Source: Stercoripulliclostridium_A sp964480195 (GTDB taxonomy: Bacteria > Bacillota > Clostridia > Christensenellales > DTU072). Taken from it: DNA of 21,199 nt. Every line of letters begins with the position of its first letter. The first letter of the stretch is position 1. Below the pieces are notes generated by a model that did no database searches, had not been told where the DNA came from, and worked only from the letters and a program-made list of their open reading frames with translations. This document shows positions 1 through 8,313 of the stretch, one piece after another. Location of the stretch: contig CAYZOJ010000027.1 of assembly GCA_964480195.1 (NCBI GenBank), forward strand, positions 1-21,199. Direction: 5' to 3'. Position numbers and translations under genes: made by a program.

Positions 1-91
1 CAAACCGAGAGCTACACAATGCGCCTGTAATTGGCGATAGTATTAACATCTTGACAGCTGTGGTTCGCTACACGGCAACAGTATTAACATC
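1..91. repeat. Degenerate direct repeats sharing AGTATTAACATC
   Basis: The 12-mer AGTATTAACATC occurs at 39-50 and 80-91, and GCTACAC at 11-17 and 67-73, so the two stretches look like unequal copies of one unit (GCTACAC ... AGTATTAACATC). A 12-mer, ATTGGCGATAGT, at 30-41 recurs exactly at 229-240. Read on the minus strand, the bases beyond that 12-mer also remain loosely similar between the two places (about 13 of 21 by eye). The function is unknown and the array may continue left of the window. Confidence 0.5.
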
Positions 92-119
92 GGGAAATAA
101 GGTAATTAAGAAGAGAAAA

Positions 120-184
120 ACAATCCCTCAGTCTATGCGATTTACAATCGCATATCCAGCCCCCTTTACACAAGGCGGCCTTAC
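120..184 (-). repeat. Palindromic dispersed-type element, left (inverted) copy
   Basis: This begins ACAATCCCTCAGTC, continues with a hairpin (TATGCGA 134-140 pairing with TCGCATA 148-154, 7-nt loop), and ends with CCCCCTTTACACAAGGC followed by GGCCTTA. It matches the reverse complement of 295-350 at both outer arms, but the central hairpin has a different sequence. That pattern (constant arms, swapped self-complementary core) fits a small non-autonomous repeat of the MITE or REP kind. I recall similar short repeats in gut Clostridia but cannot check a database here. Confidence 0.6.
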
Positions 185-294
185 CATTAGACGTACTTTT
201 ATACCACCACATAGACTATGGAGCTTTTATTGGCGATAGTTAGTGAAAGAAAATCGGCAGATTTAGAAGAAAAACAGCAAATTTTCGCAAGTTT

Positions 295-350
295 TAAGCC
301 TGCCTTGTGTAAAGGGAGGTGGCACGGCGTAGCCGTGACGGAGGGATTGT
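295..350 (+). repeat. Palindromic dispersed-type element, right copy
   Basis: This runs from TAAGCC and GCCTTGTGTAAAGGGAGG, through a short hairpin (ACGGC 324-328, loop GTA, GCCGT 332-336), to GACGGAGGGATTGT. It is the mirror partner of 120-184: the outer arms match nearly base for base after reverse complementing, while the core hairpin is shorter (5 bp against 7 bp) and unrelated in sequence. It directly abuts the hairpin array that begins at about 361, so the two may form one composite unit. Confidence 0.6.
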
Positions 351-360
351 CATCCACTCC

Positions 361-630
361 GCGCCAACGGCGCACCACAACTTTCACGAAGTGAAAATTT
401 CACCTGCCGAAGGCAGATTTCACCCGCGTGAGCGGATTTCACCTTGCGTAAGCAAGATTTCACTGCGCAAGCTCCGCTTGCGCCACCGGCGCCCCACAAC
501 TTTCGTAACGCGAAAATATCACTTTGCGATAGCAAAATATCACTTGCCGTTAGGTAAATATCACTGCGTAAGCAATATCACTGCCGAAGGCAACATCATT
601 GCGCAAGGATTGCATAGCGCGTAGCGCGCT
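361..630 (+). repeat. Array of divergent mini-hairpins with constant 7-mer linkers
   Basis: About a dozen short perfect or near-perfect hairpins lie head to tail. Block 1 follows CACCACAACTTTC and uses the linker ATTTCAC four times (397, 417, 436, 457). Block 2 follows CCCCACAACTTTC and uses ATATCAC four times (516, 537, 558, 575). Linker spacing is 17-21 bp. Stems differ in sequence yet stay self-complementary: CTGCC/GGCAG (404-416), CCGC/GCGG (424-435), CTTGC/GCAAG (443-456), GCGCAAGC/GCTTGCGC (465-483), TTTGC/GCAAA (523-536), TTGCC/GGTAA with one G-U (544-557), TGCC/GGCA (582-592). Several have C(GNNA)G tetraloops: GTGA, GTAA, GATA, GTTA. The array ends in GC-rich overlapping palindromes (616-636). 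No cas genes or CRISPR-like identical repeats are present. Confidence 0.8.
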
Positions 631-683
631 TCGCGCGCGTGAAATATTAAAATAATATTAAAGGCGAATGTATGCGTATAGGT

Positions 684-712
684 TTGACGTATATCGTTTT
701 TTGTGGTAAACT
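684..712 (+). promoter_or_regulatory. Sigma-A-type promoter for the operon
   Basis: TTGACG at 684-689 is followed after 17 bp by TAAACT at 707-712, with TGG just upstream of the -10 (extended -10 form). This matches 5 of 6 and 4 of 6 consensus bases. Transcription would start near 718-720, giving a leader of about 110 nt before the subtilase gene. AT-rich sequence at 643-660 lies where an UP element could act. A second possible -10 (TATTAT, 722-727) lacks a good -35. No other promoter of this quality was seen between the genes. Confidence 0.55.
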
Positions 713-727
713 ACTCTTTAGTATTAT

Positions 728-771
728 CGCGCGTAATGCACGCGCGAGTGCGCGGAATCTGATTCGCGCGT
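728..771 (+). promoter_or_regulatory. Leader hairpins with three copies of CGCGCG
   Basis: In the predicted 5' leader, CGCGCGT (728-734) pairs with ACGCGCG (740-746) around a 5-nt loop. A second hairpin forms from GCGC plus GAAT (750-758) with ATTC plus GCGC (762-769), leaving one G bulged. CGCGCG occurs at 728, 741 and 765 and is self-complementary, so the 728 copy could pair with either later copy. Neither hairpin is followed by a T-run, so these are not intrinsic terminators. A regulatory role is a guess. Confidence 0.35.
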
Positions 772-795
772 AAATACAAAGACGACAGTTAAACA

Positions 796-824
796 TTCGG
801 TAGGCTCTGTTTACCGAAGGAGGT
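796..824 (+). promoter_or_regulatory. Hairpin abutting the Shine-Dalgarno of the subtilase gene
   Basis: TTCGGTA (796-802) pairs perfectly with TACCGAA (812-818) around a 9-nt loop. The last two bases of the 3' arm are the first two of the strong Shine-Dalgarno AAGGAGGT (817-824), which sits 5 nt before the TTG start at 830. The stem may modulate ribosome loading, but most of the Shine-Dalgarno remains outside it, so full sequestration is not expected. Confidence 0.4.
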
Positions 825-829
825 AAAAA

Positions 830-3800
830 TTGATATCCCGCGTTAAGAAAACCGTAAGCTACGTACTGATATTGGCATTGTGCATATCGTCCATATTGCT
901 TGTCTATAACATTTCTGACATGGCAGCCGCCGCCGATGAGGTTTCTTCTGCACCGAGTGTAGTTTCCTCGACGTCCAAAGTAGCTTATACCGACGTTACC
1001 GGAAAGGTAGATCTTTCTTCCATAGCGTTACAGAATCTTTCTTCTTCAGTAATAGAAAATGTTACCGCGACAGCTAAGCAACATACGCTTATAGTCAGTC
1101 TTGAGGGCACCAATCTCGTAGACGCGTCCAACGGCAAAAACGTCGCGGAATACGCAAACTCTGTGGCGGGTCAAAAAAGGACTGCTCGTCTTAAAGCCCA
1201 ACAGGATGATTTCTTAAGAGAACTCGACGGACTCGGCATAGAGTATACCCTCAAAAACCGCTATACGGTTATCGACAATGCCGTCGCCATCGAAACGAAT
1301 ACCGCTTACGTTTCCGCGATTAAAGAAATTTCGGGAGTTAAGAGCGTATGTCTTTCCGAAAGATACCTCGAGCCCGAAACCGTAGATATGGGAACATATG
1401 CTACCACCGATTCGGACGAATGGGACCAAGCTCTCCAAAATGCCTCCGCGGTTATAAACAAGACCAGCGTTTATCAAACGGGTGTTTACGATTCGTCGTC
1501 CGTTGCCGAAAAGGGCTATAAGGGAGGCGGTTCGGTTGTCGCTATAATAGACACCGGTCTCGATTACACTCACAACGCGTTCGTTTGGGACGAGGAGCAC
1601 GAAGAGAAATACACTCTTGCAAACTCCGTATTCGATTTTTCTACCATAGAGGAAACCCTTTCTAATTACGATATGATGGCGGAGCAGAAATCTGCGCTCA
1701 ACGGTAAGCAAATTTCCGCAAACGACCTTTATGTCAGCCAAAAGGTGCCGTTCGCGTACGACTACGCCGATAACGACGCCGACGTTTATCCTTCTTATTC
1801 CAACCACGGCACGCACGTTGCCGGTATTGTTGCGGGATACGATCCCTCCGGTTATACCGATAAAGACGGCAACCACATTGAAACTCCGTTTGTAGGCGTT
1901 GCGCCCGAAGCGCAACTTGTCATCTGCAAAGTTTTTACCGACGACCTTGACGACTCCGACTTGGGTGGCGCGGAAACCGAAGATATTCTTGCGGCTCTCG
2001 AAGACTGCGTTCTTCTCGGCGTCGACGTAATAAATATGAGCTTGGGTACCGCTTGCGGTTTCTCCACGACCGATGACGGCGACGAAGAGGGCGAAATGCT
2101 CAATGAAGTTTATAACAGCGTTATGACGGCTGGCATAAGCCTTGTTTGCGCGGCGAGTAACGATTATAGCGCGGCATACGGCGGTACGTTCGGTACCAAC
2201 CTTGCGTCCAACCCCGATTCCGGCACGGTAGGTTCTCCTTCCGTATTCGCGGCGGCGCTTTCGGTTGCGAGTATCAGCGGTAAAACTTCGCCCTATATGC
2301 TCGCGAACGGCGACACTGCCGTTTATTACGAGGAATCGAGCGACCAATACAACAAGTATTACGATTTTGCCGAAATGATTCTCGGTTCGGACGTCGAAAG
2401 CCGAGAATTTACCTATGTTACGGTTCCCGGCACCGGCAGAACCACGGACTACAACAATTCTAACGTCAAAAACAACATCGAAGGCAGTATCGCACTTGTC
2501 GAGCGTGGCGGAATCACCTTCAAAGAAAAGGTCGAAAACGCCAAGAAGAAAGGCGCGATAGGCATTATAGTTTATAACAACGTTTCGGGCACCGTCCGAA
2601 TGGCTCTCGGCGAAGTAAAAAATCCCATTCCGTCCTGCTGTGTTTCGATGGAAGTCGGTCAAAAGCTTGCCTCTTATTCGACGGGCAAGATAGTTGTTAG
2701 CAAGAGCTTGTCGGCAGGTCCGTTTATGAGCGAGTTCTCCTCTTGGGGCAGTACTCCCGACCTCAAGCTCAAACCCGAAATTACCGCGCACGGCGGAGAA
2801 ATCACCTCGGCGGTTCCCGGCGGTTACGGCGAGCAAAGCGGTACGAGTATGGCATCCCCCAATATGGCGGGCGTCGTTTCGATCGTAAGAAGCTATCTCA
2901 AGACCACCCAACCCGAGTTGGTGAATAATACAACCGCGCTTACTCAACGTATAAATCAACTCATAATGAGTACGGCGACCATGGTTTACGACCGCGATAA
3001 CCTACCGTATTCCCCGAGAAAGCAGGGCGCGGGTCTCGGAAGCCTCGATAACGCCATATCCACAAAAGCGTATCTCTATACCAAAGAGGCGGACATAGAC
3101 TATCGCCCCAAAGTCAATCTCGGCGACGATCCCAAAAAACAAGGCGTTTACAACGTAACGTTCAGCATAAAGAATTTCGGTAGCGAAGAGCTTTCGTTTG
3201 AGCTCAATCCCGTTTTCATGACCGAAAAACTTGCCGTCAACAACCTTGCCGTTGCGGAGCAAGCGTATATACTCGACGATATTAAAGCTACCTGGACGGT
3301 AAGCGGAGCGGGCGCCACAAAAGACGGCGACAAGCTTACCCTGACGGGCGGAGCGGACGCGGAGATTATCGTTACGTTCACGTTGTCCGATGCCGAAAAA
3401 CAGTACATCGACAAGAGCTTCAAAAACGGTATGTACGTTGAGGGTTTTGTAAACCTCGTAAGTGAAACCGACGGTCAATGCGGACTCAATTTACCCTTCC
3501 TCGGCTTCTACGGCGATTGGGCAAAAGTACCTATGCTCGATTACGACGCATACTACGTTGACGAAGCGGCGGCGGATAGTTCAATCGACGACGAGGACAA
3601 ACCGCAATCCAGCATTTGGGCTACCCAACCCTATACTAAGTACTACCAAGATCGCTTTTCTATGCCGATGGGCTCGTTTGCGTATCTCCAAGACGAGAAC
3701 GCCGACAGAGTATACACCACAATGGAGCATAACGCGATTTCTTGCTACGACATATTCTATGAAGAAGACCACGCCGAAAACTATTTGACGACCTACGAGT

Positions 3801-6800
3801 TCAGAGGCTTGTACTTGGGACTTATGCGCGGAGCAAGGAAGATAGACTACTGCTTAATCGACGAAGCGACCGGCGAAACTCTATACGAAAACACCGCATA
3901 CCGTATCAACAAAGCTTATTCGGGCGGAGGAAGCGCGGTTCCCGGCTATCTCAAGTTCGAAATAAATCCCCTCGAATACAATATGGTTTCCAACGGCAAG
4001 TATCGTATGTCGTTTGACATCTATTGCGATTACGGCGACGAAAACAGAACCGAGCCCGACGATACGTTCGAGTTCACTTTCTATTGCGATTACGAAGCTC
4101 CGTCGTTGAGGGACGTAAGAATCAGATATCAAGACTACAAAGAAAACAACAAGACCAAGCAACGTATATACCTCGATATGGACGTATACGACAACCACTA
4201 CGCCCAAGCAGCGCTACTGTGCTACTATGACGGTGAAGAGCTCAAGCAAGTTACCGAGTACGTCGTTCCGTTCTACAACTGCGTTAAGAACTCCACCAAT
4301 ACCGTATCCATCGAAATAACCGACATTTACGAGCAGTACGGCGATAAGCTCTATGTGCAGTTTGACGACTATGCATTGAACCACGCGGTATACTATATCA
4401 ATTTGGCAACCGCTAACGGAAGTCCGACTCCCGAAACGTTCGAACTTGCTCCCGGAGAAGAGTCGATTGATTTGGATATTTACGAGTCGCACAAAGTATC
4501 CCTCATATACAGCGGGGACGCAAATCTTTCCAACTTCACTTGGAGCTCGAGCGACAGAAACGTCGCCGACGTCAAGAATGGCGAAATAGTAGGCTTGTCG
4601 AACGGTACCGCAACGATAACCGTTTCTTCGGGCAACAATTACTACAAGAAAATCGAAGTTTCCGTAAGTAACGTCGAAAGAAGCTTGAGTTTGCCGTCGA
4701 TATCGTTTGAAACGGTAATCAACTCCGATGACAAACTGTCTTCGGGTAGCAGTGTATCGCTATATCCCGACCAAGACGTAACTCTTACAATCGCCACCGA
4801 CCCGTGGTACTATCCTAAGGATAAGATTAAACTCAAATGGGTAAGTACCGATACCGACATCGTGGAAGTCGACGAAAACGGCAAACTCGATCTCAAAAAT
4901 AAAGGCGAAGCCGGCGTCGACGCCATTCTCCTCAGAGAAGACGGCTCCAACTCGAGTTACAGAGCTACGATAAGCATAAACGTACTCGATCCGTTTGTAG
5001 TTTCAGGCTACGCCCTCAGCAAGTACAGAGGCAAGGACGCCGTCGTCAAAATACCCGATGACGAAATGATTATGTATATATCGGAGGACGCGTTTAAGGA
5101 TAATACAACTATGGAAAAGGTTATTATCCCCAAAACCGTAATCAATATATACGAAGGCGCATTCCGCAACTGCTCGGCATTAGAGGAAGTATACCTTGTC
5201 AGCACAAAGCAAGAGCTTATTCCGGACGCCGATTTGAAGCTTATATATCGTTCGGCATTCGAGGGATGTTCTAAACTCAAACTTCTCGATTTGACCAACG
5301 TCAAAGTTATTACCGTTGCGGTCAACGCGTTCAAGAATTGCAGTGCGCTTTCCGAAATTAAGAATATGAAAGCACTCGGCTCGGCATACGCTTCGGCATT
5401 CGAGGGTTGCACCTCTCTTACGAGCGTAGACCTTACCGGAATGCAGGTTGCCGGTAACGGCGTATTCAGAAATTGTACCGCCATTACCGAGGTCTTGACC
5501 GGACAGTATACCGCTATCGGCGAAAATATGTTTGAAAACTGCACCGCGTTGAAGACGATAACCTTAAATAACTCCGTCATCGGCGCAAATGCGTTTACGG
5601 GTTGCTCCAAGTTGAGTAGCGTAACCGTAAACGGCGTAAGCGGAGAGCGTTTTGTAATCGAAGCCCAAGCGTTCTACAAGAGCGGACTTACCAAGATTAC
5701 GTTCGCGGACGGTTGTGAAGTACGTAAGATAGGCGATAAAGCGTTTGCCAACACCAAACTTACCAAGATAACGCTTCCCGAAGGTCTTACCGAGATAGGC
5801 GCGAATATCTTTGCGGGAACGGCAACTACCCTCAAAACAATCGTGCTTCCCGCCTCGTTTGACTATAACGAGATAACGCTTGCAAGCGGACTTTTCGCGG
5901 GCATAACGCCCACTCTTGCCGATGGCTCCGCATACGTCATCGACGAAGGTATCCTTTACGACAAGGATAAGACCACGATTTATGCGGTAATAGACAATAC
6001 CGTTACTTCGGTAACGATACCCGCAAGCGTAAAAACCATATACGATTACGCGTTTGCAAGCTCCAAGATTAAGTCGATAACCATACCGGAAACGGTAACC
6101 GAAATCGGCGTCGGCGCGTTCAAGGGAGCCAAACTCGAAAGTATAGTTTTCGGCGGAAACGGCATTGTCGACATCAAGGACTATACCTTCAACCAAACCA
6201 ACTTGACGTCAATAGTTTTGCCGTCGTCGGTAAAAACAATCGGCGCGTACGCGTTCGCGGGTTCGATGATATCGTCTATTGACCTGAGCGGAATAGAAAG
6301 TATCGGAAATTACGCGTTCTCCAACTGTATCGAGTTGTCCTCGGTTACCGTTACGGACAGTTTGGAGAAAATAGGCGACAACGCATTCGAATATTGCTCC
6401 GCACTCGGTGCGATAACGCTCCCCGCGGTCAAAGAGGTCGGCGAAGCCGTATTTGCCAAGTCGGGACTTACCGAAGTGGTATTCGGCGATGAAGCGACTT
6501 CTATCGGCGAATGCGCGTTCTACGGTCTTACGAAGCTCCAAAAAGTAACTCTCGGCAAGAAGATAGAGCTTATAGGTGAGTTCGCGTTTGCGGAGTCGGG
6601 AGCATTGGAAGAAGTCGTACTCGGCGGAGTAAAAGAAATAAGCGCTTACGCGTTTTTGAATTGCGCAAAGCTTAATGTTATCGACTTTTCCGATGTCGAA
6701 GAAATAGGCGAATACGCTTTTGCAAACTGCAACGCATTGGACGAAGTAACGCTTACGTCGGCTAAGGTTATCGGTACCGGCGCGTTTATGACGGATAACG

Positions 6801-8311
6801 GCAAGGGCGGAGTAAACTCCCTCACGTTGCCCGTGGCGGAAGAAATCGGCGCGATGGCATTCTACGGCACGAGCGTTGCTTCCGTAAGAATCCCCGCAAC
6901 CCTAAAATATATGGAATACGGCGTGTTCGCATATACCGCGTCCCTTACGACAATCGAAGTGGACGGCGCAAACGAGATATTCTTTATAAACGACGGCGTT
7001 CTTTACGAGAGATTGGCAAACGGCGGTTACGAGCTTGTTCTTTATCCGTCCGGCAAGACTGTCGAGGGACAGAAATACTCGGTTCTCGATAACACCGTAA
7101 GAATAGACGGTTACGCGTTCGCGGGTATAGGTAAGGGCAAAGAAGCAAAAGCTCTCGGCGTTACGCACGTAGTTCTTCCGTACTCTCTTACCAACATCGG
7201 CGACGGAGCGTTTTACGAAAGCGGAATTACCGAATACACGTTTAACGGTCTTAACGCTCCCGTACTCGAAACCGTATACAGAGTGGAAGTCGACGAAATA
7301 GCCTCTCAATACGGCAATATACTTGTCGAACCGGCAACATACTCGTATTATTACGCAAACTTCAACGAGCTGTTTGTGTATTACAGCGATTTGGTTACGA
7401 GAGAAACCCAAGAATACAGCCCGATGATTATGCATCGTCCTATCAACGGAATCGGCTACGACAACTATGTATACTCGCGCTATTTTGGCGAAAGCAAACT
7501 GACCGAAACGGTAAAAGAAGAAGATACCATACTCTTCCTCGAGCAAATGGAATTGTTTGCGGACTATGACGAAGCGACGTTGAACGCGTGGAAAGAAAAG
7601 GCGACGGCAGGCGACACGACCACGTATAAAGAAGCTGTCGAGGCTTTCTCGGATATAGTAAAAGAGGCAAGACGTCTTTACGGTAACGTCAGGGACGAAG
7701 CGCAAAAAGCGTTTATAGGCGATGAACTTGAGAGAATGCTCGAGTCGGCGGAAAGCGAAATGCGTTCGATAAAGAAGGCATACGGCATTAAAGTAGGTAT
7801 CAAGCAATATCTTGCCGAGGACGGCAGTTACAAGAGCACCTATGTAGCAGGCGAAACGTTCGATCCCACGGGTATCGTTGTCTATCGCGTATACGACGAC
7901 GGCTCCACGGAAGTTGTGGACAACTCCAAGTTGACGCTTCAAACGACAACAACCCTCAAATACTATACTCAGACCGTAAAGTTTACGGATAACGAAACCG
8001 GCGAAACGTTTGAGGTAAGAGTTTACGTAAGCGAAGTATCCGACGCGCCGGCAGGCAATGACGACAAAACGCCCGACCAAGACGGCGACGACCAAAAGGA
8101 TTCGGACGGTTCGCTTTCCGCGGGAATGATAGCGGTATGCGTGGTAGTACCCGTCGTAGGACTTGCTATTATAGCGGTTGCCGTATTCTTCGTCTTAAAG
8201 AAGAAAAAGATAATAGGCGCAAAACATTCGGAGAGCAAAGAAACCATCGGCGATTCTGAAGCCTTAAACACCGAAGCGGACACTCACGACACAGAAAACG
8301 GAGATAAATAG
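830..8311 (+). CDS. Membrane-anchored S8 subtilase with BspA-type LRR domain
   Basis: This is a secreted serine endopeptidase that probably degrades extracellular proteins at the cell surface. It uses a TTG start 5 nt after AAGGAGGT. A signal peptide spans residues 1-36, and an I9-like propeptide about 85-185. The subtilisin triad is clear: Asp241 (IIDTG), His326 (NHGTHVAG), Ser673 (SGTSMASP), with oxyanion Asn444 in CAASN. A PA domain is inserted at roughly 505-630, as in C5a-peptidase or lactocepin-type subtilases. Beta domains follow, including two Big-like Ig folds (about 1200-1280 and 1287-1387). About 28 BspA-type LRR_5 units fill 1405-2140 (recurring AFxxCxxL motifs), interrupted by two DEGILYD/DGVLYE-type islands. 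A charged helical segment, another Ig-like fold (2320-2402), an acidic linker and a C-terminal transmembrane helix (2432-2456) with a KKKK stop-transfer end the protein. There is no LPXTG motif. The protease call is firm; the substrate and a binding role for the LRRs are inferred. Confidence 0.93.
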   Translation: MISRVKKTVSYVLILALCISSILLVYNISDMAAAADEVSSAPSVVSSTSKVAYTDVTGKVDLSSIALQNLSSSVIENVTATAKQHTLIVSLEGTNLVDASNGKNVAEYANSVAGQKRTARLKAQQDDFLRELDGLGIEYTLKNRYTVIDNAVAIETNTAYVSAIKEISGVKSVCLSERYLEPETVDMGTYATTDSDEWDQALQNASAVINKTSVYQTGVYDSSSVAEKGYKGGGSVVAIIDTGLDYTHNAFVWDEEHEEKYTLANSVFDFSTIEETLSNYDMMAEQKSALNGKQISANDLYVSQKVPFAYDYADNDADVYPSYSNHGTHVAGIVAGYDPSGYTDKDGNHIETPFVGVAPEAQLVICKVFTDDLDDSDLGGAETEDILAALEDCVLLGVDVINMSLGTACGFSTTDDGDEEGEMLNEVYNSVMTAGISLVCAASNDYSAAYGGTFGTNLASNPDSGTVGSPSVFAAALSVASISGKTSPYMLANGDTAVYYEESSDQYNKYYDFAEMILGSDVESREFTYVTVPGTGRTTDYNNSNVKNNIEGSIALVERGGITFKEKVENAKKKGAIGIIVYNNVSGTVRMALGEVKNPIPSCCVSMEVGQKLASYSTGKIVVSKSLSAGPFMSEFSSWGSTPDLKLKPEITAHGGEITSAVPGGYGEQSGTSMASPNMAGVVSIVRSYLKTTQPELVNNTTALTQRINQLIMSTATMVYDRDNLPYSPRKQGAGLGSLDNAISTKAYLYTKEADIDYRPKVNLGDDPKKQGVYNVTFSIKNFGSEELSFELNPVFMTEKLAVNNLAVAEQAYILDDIKATWTVSGAGATKDGDKLTLTGGADAEIIVTFTLSDAEKQYIDKSFKNGMYVEGFVNLVSETDGQCGLNLPFLGFYGDWAKVPMLDYDAYYVDEAAADSSIDDEDKPQSSIWATQPYTKYYQDRFSMPMGSFAYLQDENADRVYTTMEHNAISCYDIFYEEDHAENYLTTYEFRGLYLGLMRGARKIDYCLIDEATGETLYENTAYRINKAYSGGGSAVPGYLKFEINPLEYNMVSNGKYRMSFDIYCDYGDENRTEPDDTFEFTFYCDYEAPSLRDVRIRYQDYKENNKTKQRIYLDMDVYDNHYAQAALLCYYDGEELKQVTEYVVPFYNCVKNSTNTVSIEITDIYEQYGDKLYVQFDDYALNHAVYYINLATANGSPTPETFELAPGEESIDLDIYESHKVSLIYSGDANLSNFTWSSSDRNVADVKNGEIVGLSNGTATITVSSGNNYYKKIEVSVSNVERSLSLPSISFETVINSDDKLSSGSSVSLYPDQDVTLTIATDPWYYPKDKIKLKWVSTDTDIVEVDENGKLDLKNKGEAGVDAILLREDGSNSSYRATISINVLDPFVVSGYALSKYRGKDAVVKIPDDEMIMYISEDAFKDNTTMEKVIIPKTVINIYEGAFRNCSALEEVYLVSTKQELIPDADLKLIYRSAFEGCSKLKLLDLTNVKVITVAVNAFKNCSALSEIKNMKALGSAYASAFEGCTSLTSVDLTGMQVAGNGVFRNCTAITEVLTGQYTAIGENMFENCTALKTITLNNSVIGANAFTGCSKLSSVTVNGVSGERFVIEAQAFYKSGLTKITFADGCEVRKIGDKAFANTKLTKITLPEGLTEIGANIFAGTATTLKTIVLPASFDYNEITLASGLFAGITPTLADGSAYVIDEGILYDKDKTTIYAVIDNTVTSVTIPASVKTIYDYAFASSKIKSITIPETVTEIGVGAFKGAKLESIVFGGNGIVDIKDYTFNQTNLTSIVLPSSVKTIGAYAFAGSMISSIDLSGIESIGNYAFSNCIELSSVTVTDSLEKIGDNAFEYCSALGAITLPAVKEVGEAVFAKSGLTEVVFGDEATSIGECAFYGLTKLQKVTLGKKIELIGEFAFAESGALEEVVLGGVKEISAYAFLNCAKLNVIDFSDVEEIGEYAFANCNALDEVTLTSAKVIGTGAFMTDNGKGGVNSLTLPVAEEIGAMAFYGTSVASVRIPATLKYMEYGVFAYTASLTTIEVDGANEIFFINDGVLYERLANGGYELVLYPSGKTVEGQKYSVLDNTVRIDGYAFAGIGKGKEAKALGVTHVVLPYSLTNIGDGAFYESGITEYTFNGLNAPVLETVYRVEVDEIASQYGNILVEPATYSYYYANFNELFVYYSDLVTRETQEYSPMIMHRPINGIGYDNYVYSRYFGESKLTETVKEEDTILFLEQMELFADYDEATLNAWKEKATAGDTTTYKEAVEAFSDIVKEARRLYGNVRDEAQKAFIGDELERMLESAESEMRSIKKAYGIKVGIKQYLAEDGSYKSTYVAGETFDPTGIVVYRVYDDGSTEVVDNSKLTLQTTTTLKYYTQTVKFTDNETGETFEVRVYVSEVSDAPAGNDDKTPDQDGDDQKDSDGSLSAGMIAVCVVVPVVGLAIIAVAVFFVLKKKKIIGAKHSESKETIGDSEALNTEADTHDTENGDK

Positions 8312-8313
8312 TC

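Larger units (their letters stand above)
1..829. other. Gene-free repeat-rich region upstream of the operon
   Basis: I see no credible protein gene in these 829 bases. The open frames that exist (for example 51-239 and 319-624 on the + strand) run straight through repeats, lack a ribosome binding site, and give no recognisable protein. In order the stretch holds degenerate direct repeats (1-91), an inverted pair of hairpin-bearing elements (120-184 and 295-350), a hairpin array (361-630), an AT-only palindrome (643-659, 7-bp arms), a promoter (684-712), and a structured leader (about 719-829). The left edge of the window cuts the repeat cluster, so its full extent is unknown. Confidence 0.75.

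Noticed and set aside
55..75. tRNA T-arm-like sequence around GTGGTTCGCTACAC
   Set aside because: No acceptor, D or anticodon stems could be placed around it, and the T-loop does not follow the usual GGTTCRANTCC pattern; it is part of the degenerate repeat.
280..294. CodY-like box AATTTTCGCAAGTTT
   Set aside because: It matches only 11 of 15 positions of the consensus, lies about 400 bp upstream of the predicted promoter, and falls beside the repeat elements.
319..624. 101-codon + strand frame across the hairpin array
   Set aside because: It spans the right palindromic element and the repeat array and has no family resemblance. The repeated KYH/KIS-like residues merely translate the 7-mer linkers, and conservation is in base pairing rather than protein.
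361..630. CRISPR array
   Set aside because: The constant part is only 7 bp, the intervening pieces are self-complementary rather than unique spacers, units are 17-21 bp, and no cas genes are nearby.
1214..2959. Long open frame (581 codons) on the minus strand inside the subtilase gene
   Set aside because: It lies opposite the conserved S8 catalytic domain, has no ribosome site and no recognisable domain. Strong codon bias on the coding strand leaves the antisense frame open; the same applies to minus-strand frames at 5564-6196, 6902-8095, 10275-11987, 17202-18356 and 18375-19493.
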